From Candidatus Methanomethylophilaceae archaeon (GTDB lineage: Archaea; Thermoplasmatota; Thermoplasmata; Methanomassiliicoccales; Methanomethylophilaceae): DNA of 64,000 bases. Of the stretch, positions 52,803 through 60,851 are shown piece after piece (within the stretch, counting starts at the first letter, position 1; each line of letters starts with the position of its first letter). Made by a program: the position numbers and the translations under genes. The notes beneath the pieces are model-generated. The model did not search any database. It had not been told where the DNA came from and worked only from the letters and a program-made list of their open reading frames with translations. The stretch spans positions 29,490 through 93,489 of the forward strand of contig JAEDGA010000001.1 of the NCBI GenBank assembly GCA_016297775.1, read 5' to 3'.

Positions 52803-54437
52803 TCTCACTGCAACGACCGCAAACAACGCCGCGGCTATCAATGCCGGTATCAGAACGATGGCGTCCAGGGACACCTCCTTATCGTCGGTGTCCTTGGACA
52901 AATCCATCGTACCGTACGTCATGGTCTGCCAATCGAACGTCGGGTTAAGTACGATCCCGGACCCCGCAGGCGTAATCGTACCCGCCGATGTGCATCTCAT
53001 GCCGTCCCCTTTCATATAGGGGCGGAAACCGTCCACCGCGATCGTACCGTCATCCCATGACACGGTGACGGCGAACACGTTCGCAGGTACCTCTGTGTCG
53101 GGGGATGTGTTCTCGGAGGAACATCCTCCGTTACCGGATACTGTGTCGCCGACGATCCCGGTCATCGTGCAAACACTCCCTTTGGCATCCCCTGCGATCT
53201 GGCCGGAAAGTATCTCGGACCTTTCCTTTCCGGGCATGTTCACATGGTTGTACGTGTCCGCATCCGTCATATGCGCCGTCTCCGATGCGTATACGCTGGA
53301 ATTGGCCATCCTTCCGGCCACCCCTCCGCATATGGCACGGGAATCGCATCTGACGCCGTCATCATCCGTATCCGCGGTCATGGTCACGGTATCTTCGGTA
53401 TCCGATCTCATGTCGCCGTATATCCTGCAGAATGCAACGGAATCGCTGTCGGACGAGCCGATCAATCCTCCGCATACGGATTCGGAGATGTTGTAACGGT
53501 CGCGTGAATCCGTGTTCAGTTCCGCTGTACCTGCAAGGGTGTCGAACACCGTCGACGAGCATACCGACGATATGCAATCCCCGCGGACCGTGCATGAGAG
53601 GTATCTGCAACTCTCGCTGTAAGCCGTCAGCGATCCGCAGACCGAGTTGCGTTCGCATTTGGTCTCCATCATCAGCGTATCGGACGGATCCCCCTGTTCC
53701 ACGGATGCAGAGACATATATGTACGAACATACGGACGAATCGGACACGACGCGTTCGAACAGTGTATCGCGTGCGTGCATCGCCACCGCGGATGCGGACA
53801 CAGTCCTGTCGTATGTCAGAAGGCGTAATGATCCTCCTTCATCCGATATGTCCATGGAAACGAACATCCCGTCCACGGTCAGGTTCCTTACGCAGGCTCC
53901 GCGCATATCCGCGAACATGGATGATGCCTCTCCCACCATCCTGATCCCGCGTATTGCGTATCCAGCACCGTCGATTGTACCCGTGAACTGTCTCTCTATC
54001 CTGGAGAAGTTGCTTCCAGTCTGGATTTCCAATACCGCTCCGTCGAATAAGGAATCGCGTTCGATCACGGATGCGGACAACATCCCGTCGTGTTCGATCG
54101 CCAATATGTTGACGTCGCGCAATGATGATTCTTTCACAACCATATCGCCGGAGGAGACCGTACCGTTGAGACACACCCTCGATACATCTGATGCATCGGG
54201 CGACAGACGCAGACCGTCTGGCGTTCCGGTCACGTTCACATCCATGGTCTCCGCGGTCGGGAACACTATGTCGCCCGTCAATCTGTAATGTCCGTTGGAC
54301 GGGAATCCCGTACCTATGGCCGAGAGTTCCTCGGGAGATGATATCTCTATGACACCAGAGGCTGCCCGGACATCCGGGACCATGAGGAACGGTACCGTCA
54401 GCATCGAGATCGCAACAAGGACGGCGAGCATCCGCAT
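52788..54437 (-). CDS. Large secreted surface protein with Cys-rich repeats region
   Basis: 549 residues from ATG 54437: signal peptide (MRMLAVLVAISMLTVPFLMV), a long extracytoplasmic part rich in Ser, Thr, Asp and about twenty cysteines (residues about 200-400), and a C-terminal membrane segment (IVLIPALIAAALFAVVAVRSL). Pieces such as ITGDI and GTIDGAGYAIRGIRMVG, with repeated GGLIGSSDSDSVAFC and CGGVAGRMANSSVY, resemble beta-helix adhesin modules (GLUG-type repeats). The start is chosen by the symmetric TATA box 26 bases upstream. It converges with the P-type ATPase gene (15-base overlap). Likely an adhesin or cell-wall protein. Confidence 0.72.
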   Translation of the reverse strand: MRMLAVLVAISMLTVPFLMVPDVRAASGVIEISSPEELSAIGTGFPSNGHYRLTGDIVFPTAETMDVNVTGTPDGLRLSPDASDVSRVCLNGTVSSGDMVVKESSLRDVNILAIEHDGMLSASVIERDSLFDGAVLEIQTGSNFSRIERQFTGTIDGAGYAIRGIRMVGEASSMFADMRGACVRNLTVDGMFVSMDISDEGGSLRLLTYDRTVSASAVAMHARDTLFERVVSDSSVCSYIYVSASVEQGDPSDTLMMETKCERNSVCGSLTAYSESCRYLSCTVRGDCISSVCSSTVFDTLAGTAELNTDSRDRYNISESVCGGLIGSSDSDSVAFCRIYGDMRSDTEDTVTMTADTDDDGVRCDSRAICGGVAGRMANSSVYASETAHMTDADTYNHVNMPGKERSEILSGQIAGDAKGSVCTMTGIVGDTVSGNGGCSSENTSPDTEVPANVFAVTVSWDDGTIAVDGFRPYMKGDGMRCTSAGTITPAGSGIVLNPTFDWQTMTYGTMDLSKDTDDKEVSLDAIVLIPALIAAALFAVVAVRSLRR

Positions 54438-54459
54438 GTATGACAGACCGCCGTAGAGG

Positions 54460-54467
54460 TTTATAAT
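54460..54467. promoter_or_regulatory. Symmetric TATA box between divergent genes
   Basis: TTTATAAT (near-palindromic, centre 54463.5). The ATG at 54437 (minus) and the ATG at 54489 (plus) lie 26.5 and 25.5 bases away. One element in the middle therefore fits leaderless transcription of both genes; the total distance between starts is 52 bases. Confidence 0.5.
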
Positions 54468-54488
54468 GAACATCCCGTTCTGGACATC

Positions 54489-54674
54489 ATGGCATCCATC
54501 AAGGTCGACGGAGAGGTCTTCGAGGGTAACGGAAGGATAGATGACATCATGCATTCCCTCGGCCGTCATCCGGACGCGTTCATATACATAATGGAAGGGG
54601 TGCCCGTACCGTCGGATACCGAGGTAGGGGACGGGGAGAAGGTCGACGCGGTACGTGTGGCGTCCGGCGGATGA
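54489..54674 (+). CDS. ThiS/MoaD-like small sulfur carrier or SAMP-like protein
   Basis: 61 residues with a beta-grasp pattern (IKVDGEVFEGNGRIDDIMHSL ... YIMEGVPVPSDTEVGDGEKVD, cited partly) and the diagnostic C-terminal Gly-Gly (RVASGG). Such proteins carry sulfur after C-terminal adenylation for thiamine, molybdopterin or tRNA thiolation, or act as archaeal ubiquitin-like modifiers. The E1-like enzyme is not in this window. The start is leaderless with the shared TATA box. Confidence 0.8.
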   Translation: MASIKVDGEVFEGNGRIDDIMHSLGRHPDAFIYIMEGVPVPSDTEVGDGEKVDAVRVASGG

Positions 54675-54905
54675 TCCATGGACGATCGGGATGTATGCAT
54701 CCTATCGGATTCCGCGTCCATGGGCCCCCGGTGCGGAGACCTCCCTTTTTACCAGTGCGATCCGTAACGGTACGGATCGTTCCTGCTCCCTGTCGTGCAT
54801 ACGGTCGCACGCGGTTTCTGCAGGGTGGGATCCATCCGCCCCTCCGCTTCGAAGAGGTCGTTCTCCGTATGCCCAGTATCGGTCACGTCCTACGGTATGT
54901 GCATG
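54675..54905. other. Intergenic region rich in inverted repeats
   Basis: Holds CCATGGACG (54676-54684) pairing perfectly with CGTCCATGG (54715-54723), an inner GGATG-TATG-CATCC, and GATCCGTA-ACGG-TACGGATC (54759-54778). A 28-codon minus-strand frame (54749-54835) has a strong GGAGGGG before its ATG and ends NDPYRYGSHW; I would not call it without more evidence. The GC-rich repeats suggest a structured RNA or terminators of the ThiS-like and COG2158-like genes. Confidence 0.4.
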
Positions 54906-55259
54906 TCATCGATCCTGCTTCTTCAGATATATGTCCGTTGCACCGGCGAACAGATCCATGATGCGAGGGTCGTCCGGTTCCGTTATCCCCAGTTTTTTGA
55001 TTTCGGACATGACGTGTCTGCAGACATCCGTATCGTGTATCATGAGACATTCGTCGCATGCCCATACAGTGTCCCCGAGTTTTGGACGGTCGATCTCCTT
55101 GCCGAACCTCTTGTCCATGCAGGGGTAGAACGGACAATAACAGAACGTACAATCCTGCCCGTCATAGTGGCACGGATAGTATTCGCACCCGCGGTTGCAT
55201 CCGATCCATCCGGCCTCTATCTCCGACCTAACAATGTCTTTGATGCATTCCTGTCCCAT
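54906..55259 (-). CDS. Cysteine-rich protein (COG2158-like zinc-finger family)
   Basis: 117 residues with about ten cysteines: WIGCNRGCEYYPCHYDGQDC, CYCPFYPCMDKRFG and ACDECLMIHDTDVC. This is the archaeal cysteine-rich domain that occurs beside cobalamin synthesis genes in methanogens. It probably binds zinc or a cluster. Location next to the corrinoid methyltransferase-like gene, on the divergent strand, agrees with a link to corrinoid metabolism. TATA-like TTAATC is about 28 bases before the ATG. Confidence 0.75.
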   Translation of the reverse strand: MGQECIKDIVRSEIEAGWIGCNRGCEYYPCHYDGQDCTFCYCPFYPCMDKRFGKEIDRPKLGDTVWACDECLMIHDTDVCRHVMSEIKKLGITEPDDPRIMDLFAGATDIYLKKQDR

Positions 55260-55293
55260 GATCGGAATATCTCCGTACGCGGATTAATTGATT

Positions 55294-56463
55294 ATGCCGG
55301 ATGTGCCGGTGGCAAGTGTTACTTATCCCCTTACCGATACGGTATGTATGGACGTGGCAGACGCGGAGTTCCCGCCTATCAATGGGGAGTGGCTGAAGAG
55401 GGCCAAGAGGAGATACAATTCCACATTCCTGGGAGGGGAGAGGGACAGGATACCGGTCGATCCCATGATGCTCTCTCATTCCACCGTATGTTGCGGTTAC
55501 ACCATCCGTGATTTCTACGAACATCCGAAGTTGGCGGTCAAATGTCTCGCATATGCGCAGGAACTCTACGACCTTTTGCCGGTGACCAAGTATTATTTCG
55601 CACACCCATGGCTTCCGGAACTAGGTGTACAGCTGAAGCCCATGGACCTCACCGCTCCCGTGACCGTCAACACTGTGGTCAACAATCCGGAGGATGTGGA
55701 TCTCATACACATACCGGATTCCGTGGAGATAACCAAAGGCTACTCCTTCCCAAGACTGACGGAGGCGATGGATTACACCAAGAAGAATCTGCCCGATATG
55801 TTCGTACCCCTCGCCTACTGTCCCGAACCCGTCGGTTCCGGTGCCGAACTGTGCGGTCTCGAACAGTTCTTCATGTGGACCGAGAACGAGATGGACCTCT
55901 GCAAGAAACTCGTGGATATCTACATAGACACTGCGATAACCGGTGCGGAAGCCATCGCGAAGCGTTACGGTATGGCATTGATCAACACCGGGGCCGTCCT
56001 CGAGAACAGCGACACCATGTCCCCGGAGAAGATCAAGGAGATATCACCTCCCGCTCTGAACAGGTTGGTCAAGGGCTGTCTCGGAAAGGGTGCAGGCCCC
56101 CAGATATTCTACCACTTCTGCGGCAACCACAAGGACGACTACATGCTGTATCCCGGAAGGATCGTGTTCACACCGTTCACGATCATGCAGATCGGATATT
56201 GGGAGAGGGAATCCTTCCCCGCACAGGTCATGAAGGACACGTTCGGGAAGATATCTGCGATCATGCCTTCCGTGGATACCAAGTTGTTCGTCATGCCCGA
56301 TACCAAGAAGGTGTACGATGTCGCATGCGAACAGGTCAGAGGGGGATTGGACAGTCCGAACGGCATGATTCTCGGTACCACATGCGAGGTCCCGCCATAC
56401 TCATATCCAGCAAACATACACGCTCTGGTGAAGGCCGCCGAGGATTGCGGTTCTTCCAAATGA
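55294..56463 (+). CDS. MtaA/CmuA-type uroporphyrinogen decarboxylase family methyltransferase
   Basis: 389 residues of the UroD-like barrel family. In methanogens such proteins move a methyl group from a corrinoid protein to coenzyme M. The zinc site FYHFCGNHKDD (His-x-Cys) plus a distal Cys in LGTTCEVPPYSYP follows the MtaA/MtbA pattern, and SGAELCGLEQFFMW lines the barrel. The ATG at 55294 is used; ATG 55348 is an alternative, with TTACTTATCC about 24 bases before it. The substrate corrinoid protein is not here. Adjacent Cys-rich and MazG-like genes give the context. Confidence 0.83.
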   Translation: MPDVPVASVTYPLTDTVCMDVADAEFPPINGEWLKRAKRRYNSTFLGGERDRIPVDPMMLSHSTVCCGYTIRDFYEHPKLAVKCLAYAQELYDLLPVTKYYFAHPWLPELGVQLKPMDLTAPVTVNTVVNNPEDVDLIHIPDSVEITKGYSFPRLTEAMDYTKKNLPDMFVPLAYCPEPVGSGAELCGLEQFFMWTENEMDLCKKLVDIYIDTAITGAEAIAKRYGMALINTGAVLENSDTMSPEKIKEISPPALNRLVKGCLGKGAGPQIFYHFCGNHKDDYMLYPGRIVFTPFTIMQIGYWERESFPAQVMKDTFGKISAIMPSVDTKLFVMPDTKKVYDVACEQVRGGLDSPNGMILGTTCEVPPYSYPANIHALVKAAEDCGSSK

Positions 56464-56494
56464 GTTTATATCGAAGCAGGGGGTCGTTCCCGAC

Positions 56495-56854
56495 ATGGCA
56501 CAGAGGACGATGGAAGAGATGATCGACGCGGTGGTCGGTTTCTGCAGGGATAGGGATTGGGATCCCTATCACGGTCTGAAAGACCTATCCATAGGTATCA
56601 GTACGGAGGCCGGAGAGCTCCTTGATCTGTTCAGGTTCAAGAACGACGATGAATGTAAGGCCCTCTTGGAATCGGTGAAGGGCAGGGCCGACATATCGGA
56701 CGAGCTTGCGGACGTGTTCTTCTTCGTTCTCAGATTCGCATATGTTGCGGACATAGACCTGTCAGATGCGTTGGCATCCAAGATGGAGAAGAATGCTCTC
56801 AAGTATCCCGTTGATAAGGCCAGGGGTTCCAACAGGAAATACACCGAATTATGA
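56495..56854 (+). CDS. MazG-like nucleotide pyrophosphohydrolase
   Basis: 119 residues, all alpha. STEAGELLDLFRFKND and DISDELADVFFFVLRFA are the ExxE...ExxD metal-binding motifs of the RS21-C6/MazG superfamily, which removes pyrophosphate from abnormal or damaged nucleoside triphosphates. Length is typical of the single-domain form. It starts about 30 bases after the methyltransferase stop and may be co-transcribed with it or with the following nuclease gene. Confidence 0.9.
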   Translation: MAQRTMEEMIDAVVGFCRDRDWDPYHGLKDLSIGISTEAGELLDLFRFKNDDECKALLESVKGRADISDELADVFFFVLRFAYVADIDLSDALASKMEKNALKYPVDKARGSNRKYTEL

Positions 56855-56915
56855 TGTCATCCCACATCCAGATATCGGTCAAATATATCTAGAACGATAG
56901 CATCGAATAGGTACG

Positions 56916-58121
56916 ATGGCAGCACCTATCCGCTTCATACATTGTGCAGATCTCCACCTGGGGAGCCGTTTCGTCGGGATATCCGCAGAGGATCCCGAAC
57001 TCGGTAAGAAGATGATAGGTTCCACCTTCCAGGCCTTGGAGAACATCGTCAACAAGGCCAACCGCGAGGCAGTGGATTTTGTGGTGTTCGCCGGCGACAT
57101 ATTCGACGACAAGAATGAGACGCCGTATTCGAGGGGCTATTTCGCGGACGCCTTGTCCAGGATAAACGCGCCCTGCTACATCGCATACGGCAATCACGAT
57201 TACAGGCGCAGGTGGGAGGATTCCATACCTCTGCCGCCGAACGCCCATGTGTTCGGACCCGTCGCCGAGACCTTCTATTATCCGTCCGGGGACACCGAAC
57301 CGCTGGTGGAATTGGTGGGCGTGAGCCATTCCAAGAAGGAGACTCCGGAGAACCTCACCGCACACATAAGGGGATCGTCCGATCTGTTCACGATAGGTGT
57401 CGTACACTGCGATGTGAACGGACCCATGGACAGCAAATACTCTCCGGTACGCAGTTCGGAGATGTACAACAACGGTGTGGACTATTGGGCATTGGGACAC
57501 ATACACAAGGCACAGATCATCTCCGAGGACCCCTACATGATCTATCCCGGAAACACCCAGGGCCGCGATCCCGGGGAGTCCGGTCCGAGAGGGGCGTATC
57601 TGATCACCATAGCAGACGACAAGGTGGTGAAGACGGAGTTCTTCGAGACACAGGCCGTGATGTGGCAGGATATAGAGATCTCGATCGACGAGAAGATGAA
57701 TCTCTCCGCTTTCATAGACGAGATAGTCTCCAAGCGGGTGGAGAACGCTCTGATCCGTGTGATCGTGACCGGTTCCGGACCTCTCAACAGGGACCTCCGT
57801 CTGGACGGTGACGAGATAAAGGACATGATAGAATCCACCACAGGGTGCAGATGTACGGGCCTGGTGGTACGTACGTTCCCCATGATGGATCTCAAGGAGA
57901 GGGCACAGGTAGGGGATTTCATTTCCACGGTGATCGACATGGGGTCCCGCATGTCGCTGAAGACCGCGCCGGAACTGGTGGATATAATATGCACCACCAC
58001 CGCATCCAACACCTACATACGCTCGGTGTTCGAATCCATGGGTCCCGACGAGCTCCGTGCCTTGGCGGACGATGCCGTGAAACTGATCTTGGAACACATG
58101 ATCGGAGGCGACGACAGATGA
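56916..58121 (+). CDS. SbcD/YhaO-like metallophosphoesterase
   Basis: 401 residues. RFIHCADLHLGSRF, FAGDIFDDKNE, AYGNHDYRRR, GVVHCDVNG and LGHIHKAQI are the five Mre11/SbcD metal-binding motifs (Asp-x-His, Gly-Asp, Gly-Asn-His-Asp, His, Gly-His-x-His). It partners the AAA ATPase encoded next, whose start overlaps its stop. Such pairs (YhaO-YhaN in Bacillus) act in DNA end processing. A TATATATC-like box lies about 40 bases upstream of its ATG. Confidence 0.92.
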   Translation: MAAPIRFIHCADLHLGSRFVGISAEDPELGKKMIGSTFQALENIVNKANREAVDFVVFAGDIFDDKNETPYSRGYFADALSRINAPCYIAYGNHDYRRRWEDSIPLPPNAHVFGPVAETFYYPSGDTEPLVELVGVSHSKKETPENLTAHIRGSSDLFTIGVVHCDVNGPMDSKYSPVRSSEMYNNGVDYWALGHIHKAQIISEDPYMIYPGNTQGRDPGESGPRGAYLITIADDKVVKTEFFETQAVMWQDIEISIDEKMNLSAFIDEIVSKRVENALIRVIVTGSGPLNRDLRLDGDEIKDMIESTTGCRCTGLVVRTFPMMDLKERAQVGDFISTVIDMGSRMSLKTAPELVDIICTTTASNTYIRSVFESMGPDELRALADDAVKLILEHMIGGDDR

Positions 58122-60523
58122 AGGTCCGTCGTCTCAGCATTCAGTCTTTCGGAGGTCTGAGCGGTTTCTTCATGGACCTCGCCGGAGAGAACATGGTACT
58201 GGTCTACGGAGACAACGAGGCCGGAAAATCCACGATAACCGAGTTCATGAGATCCACGATGTTCCCCGGGAAGTCGGCCAAATACCCGATCCCGAAGAAG
58301 AGCGACAATGGTATCCTGGAATTGGAGATGGATGACGGCGGCGTACGCATACTCCAGAGGGATCAGAAGAAGGTGGTGGAGAAGGATGGTAAACTTCTGC
58401 CTTCGGTGGAGCTCCACATGGATGCGGAGACCTACCGCTCGCTTTTCGCATTGGACCTGGAGCAGCTGACCGATGACAAGATGATAACGTCCGGGGATCT
58501 GAAGAGGAAGTTCCTCACCGTCCCCGGAGGGGAACATGTACCTTCGGTATCCAAACTGATACGTTCGGAGATGGACGCGCTGCTCAACAAGGAGAGGCTG
58601 TCCGATGCCAAGGTCATCGGGAAGTACAGGAAGGAGATCAAACGTCTGGACGCGGAGATCGCATCCAAGGATGAATCCGTCGAACAGTACAACGATCTCG
58701 TGAAGAGATTGGACGTTCTGAACGAGCAGCTGAACTACGTCCACGGTATGCAGGACAATGCGAATTACATCCGCAACAGGGAGTTCATGCTGGAATCCCT
58801 GAAGGAGAACATGAAGGCCATCGAGGACCTCCGCAAGGAACGCGAATCCCTTGCATACTCCGAGGATCTGACGGACGAGGACCTGATGCGCTATGACGAG
58901 CTGAAGGCCAAGATCGCCACGTTGGACAACCTGCTCGGGGATATGGAACCCGAGGTCGAGGATAACGGCCCCATGTCCGAGGAGAAGGTGGAGGAGATCG
59001 TAGCCATGGGTGACGACATCGAGAACGTATGGGGTCTCAAGACCCGTCTCGACATACTCACCGGTACACTGAACGACCTCGACACCGCGAAGAAAGAGGA
59101 CGATGCCTACATCGAAGAATCCTGCGAAAGGCTCGGACTCAGCGAGGAACAGGTGTGCAAGATCGGCTCCAACCCTGATGTGAGGGAGCTTCTGCAGAAT
59201 CCCGACGGGAAGAGGACCATCCCGCTGTGGTTCTTCAAACTCTTCTCCCGCGGTAAGAGATACCTGTACTCTCTGGCATCCATATTGGGTTCCGGTGCCG
59301 GTATCTGCCTCGACATGCCGTATCTGACCGTCCTGTCAATGGCAGCGGGAATCACCGTGAACGTCATGCCTTCGATCATGGATACGTACTTCCATGTGGA
59401 TAACATAGTATGGTCCGAATGGCTCCCGGAGAACGGATTCCCGGTGGGCATGAACAGGGCCCAGGCCGCGGATCTTAGTCTGCGCGTGGATCCAATATAC
59501 GATCATATCTGCAGACGCAGGATAACCGAGGAACGCATAGTCCGTTTCGAAGAGGAGCTCAATGCCATCCGTGAATCCATCAACCTGGTGCTGAGCCGTA
59601 TGAACATCGACACTGGCAACATATTCGGCGATCTGAATGAGATGTACAGCCAATACACCCTTGCGAAGAAGATCAGACATTCCTTCTCCGAGGCTGACGG
59701 TCTCACCGACAAGAAGAATCAGACCGAGACGGAGTTCGAGGCCATAGTGTCGAAGTACGGAGGGGAGGAAGCCATCGCCCGTATGCGCTCCGACCGCGAG
59801 AAGCTGAAGACATTGGACATACAGTTGGATGCTCTCACGAAATCCGTGGAATCCGCCGCCGGTATGGCACAGGACGTGATCTCCAAGAACATAAGGCCGG
59901 AGGACCAGGAGGAGGACGAGAGCCCCGAATCCCTGGAGGACAGGATAGGGGAGATCAACCAGGAGATCGGCCATGTCAATGCGGAGATGAACGCCATACG
60001 TGTCGATACCGAGATAGACGAGCTCAGGTACCAGCGTTCCGTGGCGGAGGAGAGGTTCAACGAGGCAGCCAGGAGATGGGCGGTCCTCTCCCTTGCGGAC
60101 ACCATCATCAACGAGTGCTGTTCTCTGTTCTACACGGACCTGCAGCCCGCGGTGGTACGCACCGCGAACAGGTATCTCTCGCTGATGACCAACGGCCGTT
60201 ACCATATAATATCAGATCCTAGGGATAGTGAACTCGTCATAGAGGACAGGGTCCAGAGGAAGAATGCGGACGAGTGGAGTTCCGGTCTCGGCGACCAGGT
60301 GTATCTGTCCGTGAAGATGGCCGTGGCCAAGGAGATGGGCGGGGAGAAGGTGCCGTTCCTCATGGACGATGTCCTGGTGCGCTTCGATAGGGATAGGAAA
60401 CAGGGTGCATGCAGGGCGATAATGGAGTTCGCCAAGGACCAGCAGGTCATAATGTTCACCTGCGATCGTTCCCTGGAATCCGTGTTCAGGCTGGAAGGGG
60501 ACATCAAGTACATCCGTCTCTGA
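58118..60523 (+). CDS. YhaN-like AAA ATPase (SbcC-type, with membrane segment)
   Basis: 801 residues. N-terminal P-loop YGDNEAGKSTITEFM (about residues 30-44). Two long coiled coils (about 160-300 and 490-640) surround a hydrophobic segment near residues 385-420 (LYSLASILGSGAGICLDM, then VLSMAAGITVNVM) that could cross the membrane twice. The C-terminus has the ABC-type signature SSGLGDQVYLSVKMAVA and Walker B VPFLMDDVLVRFD. The middle lacks a zinc hook (CxxC), unlike Rad50. This matches YhaN rather than Rad50 and suggests a membrane-attached nuclease complex with the metallophosphoesterase. Confidence 0.88.
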   Translation: MKVRRLSIQSFGGLSGFFMDLAGENMVLVYGDNEAGKSTITEFMRSTMFPGKSAKYPIPKKSDNGILELEMDDGGVRILQRDQKKVVEKDGKLLPSVELHMDAETYRSLFALDLEQLTDDKMITSGDLKRKFLTVPGGEHVPSVSKLIRSEMDALLNKERLSDAKVIGKYRKEIKRLDAEIASKDESVEQYNDLVKRLDVLNEQLNYVHGMQDNANYIRNREFMLESLKENMKAIEDLRKERESLAYSEDLTDEDLMRYDELKAKIATLDNLLGDMEPEVEDNGPMSEEKVEEIVAMGDDIENVWGLKTRLDILTGTLNDLDTAKKEDDAYIEESCERLGLSEEQVCKIGSNPDVRELLQNPDGKRTIPLWFFKLFSRGKRYLYSLASILGSGAGICLDMPYLTVLSMAAGITVNVMPSIMDTYFHVDNIVWSEWLPENGFPVGMNRAQAADLSLRVDPIYDHICRRRITEERIVRFEEELNAIRESINLVLSRMNIDTGNIFGDLNEMYSQYTLAKKIRHSFSEADGLTDKKNQTETEFEAIVSKYGGEEAIARMRSDREKLKTLDIQLDALTKSVESAAGMAQDVISKNIRPEDQEEDESPESLEDRIGEINQEIGHVNAEMNAIRVDTEIDELRYQRSVAEERFNEAARRWAVLSLADTIINECCSLFYTDLQPAVVRTANRYLSLMTNGRYHIISDPRDSELVIEDRVQRKNADEWSSGLGDQVYLSVKMAVAKEMGGEKVPFLMDDVLVRFDRDRKQGACRAIMEFAKDQQVIMFTCDRSLESVFRLEGDIKYIRL

Positions 60524-60851
60524 TATATCGCATGGTATCCCATACGATCGGAACGGTGTGTTTTAGGTACTGCTAAGCTTTATATTTAAAGAAATATATT
60601 CAAGCCCCGAGGGATGAATAGACTATCTCCCTTGATTCACTGATCACACATCACAATCACACACGCCGGGCCCGATGTGCCCGACAAGGTCCTATGACCC
60701 GAACAACAGCGTCGCAACGTCGCGCAATAACGGATGGGAAATCCGCGGGAAGTATAATGACACCCTAAAAGCCAGGAAGCTACAGGGGTCTAGCCGGATC
60801 GAGACAGGAGATAGTGCAAGGTTCCCTCATAACCTAACCAGGGGAACGAAG
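60524..60851 (+). promoter_or_regulatory. Long structured leader of dnaG
   Basis: A strong TATA-like TTTATATTTAAAG lies near 60577-60589, which would place the transcript start near 60605, some 245 bases before the dnaG ATG. The leader has several potential hairpins: AGGGA...TCCCT (60611-60633), GGGC...GCCC (60668-60683), CGGAT-GGGAA-ATCCG (60729-60743) and GTTCCC...GGGAAC (60822-60847), the last covering the ribosome site GGGGAACG. Most genes here have no leader. It could be a small RNA, a riboswitch-like leader, or a thermosensor. I do not recognise a known RNA family. Confidence 0.5.

Noticed and set aside
54749..54905. Cobalamin riboswitch before the Cys-rich/methyltransferase genes
   Set aside because: The conserved GCCACTG box and its surrounding stems are not present, and the orientation does not fit a leader.
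55294..56463. Pyrrolysine-containing methylamine methyltransferase
   Set aside because: The protein is a UroD-type barrel with a zinc motif and reads through without an in-frame amber codon; no pyl genes are present.
60605..60851. SRP RNA, RNase P RNA or tRNA in the dnaG leader
   Set aside because: I could not find the SRP helix 8 consensus, the RNase P core motifs, or a cloverleaf.
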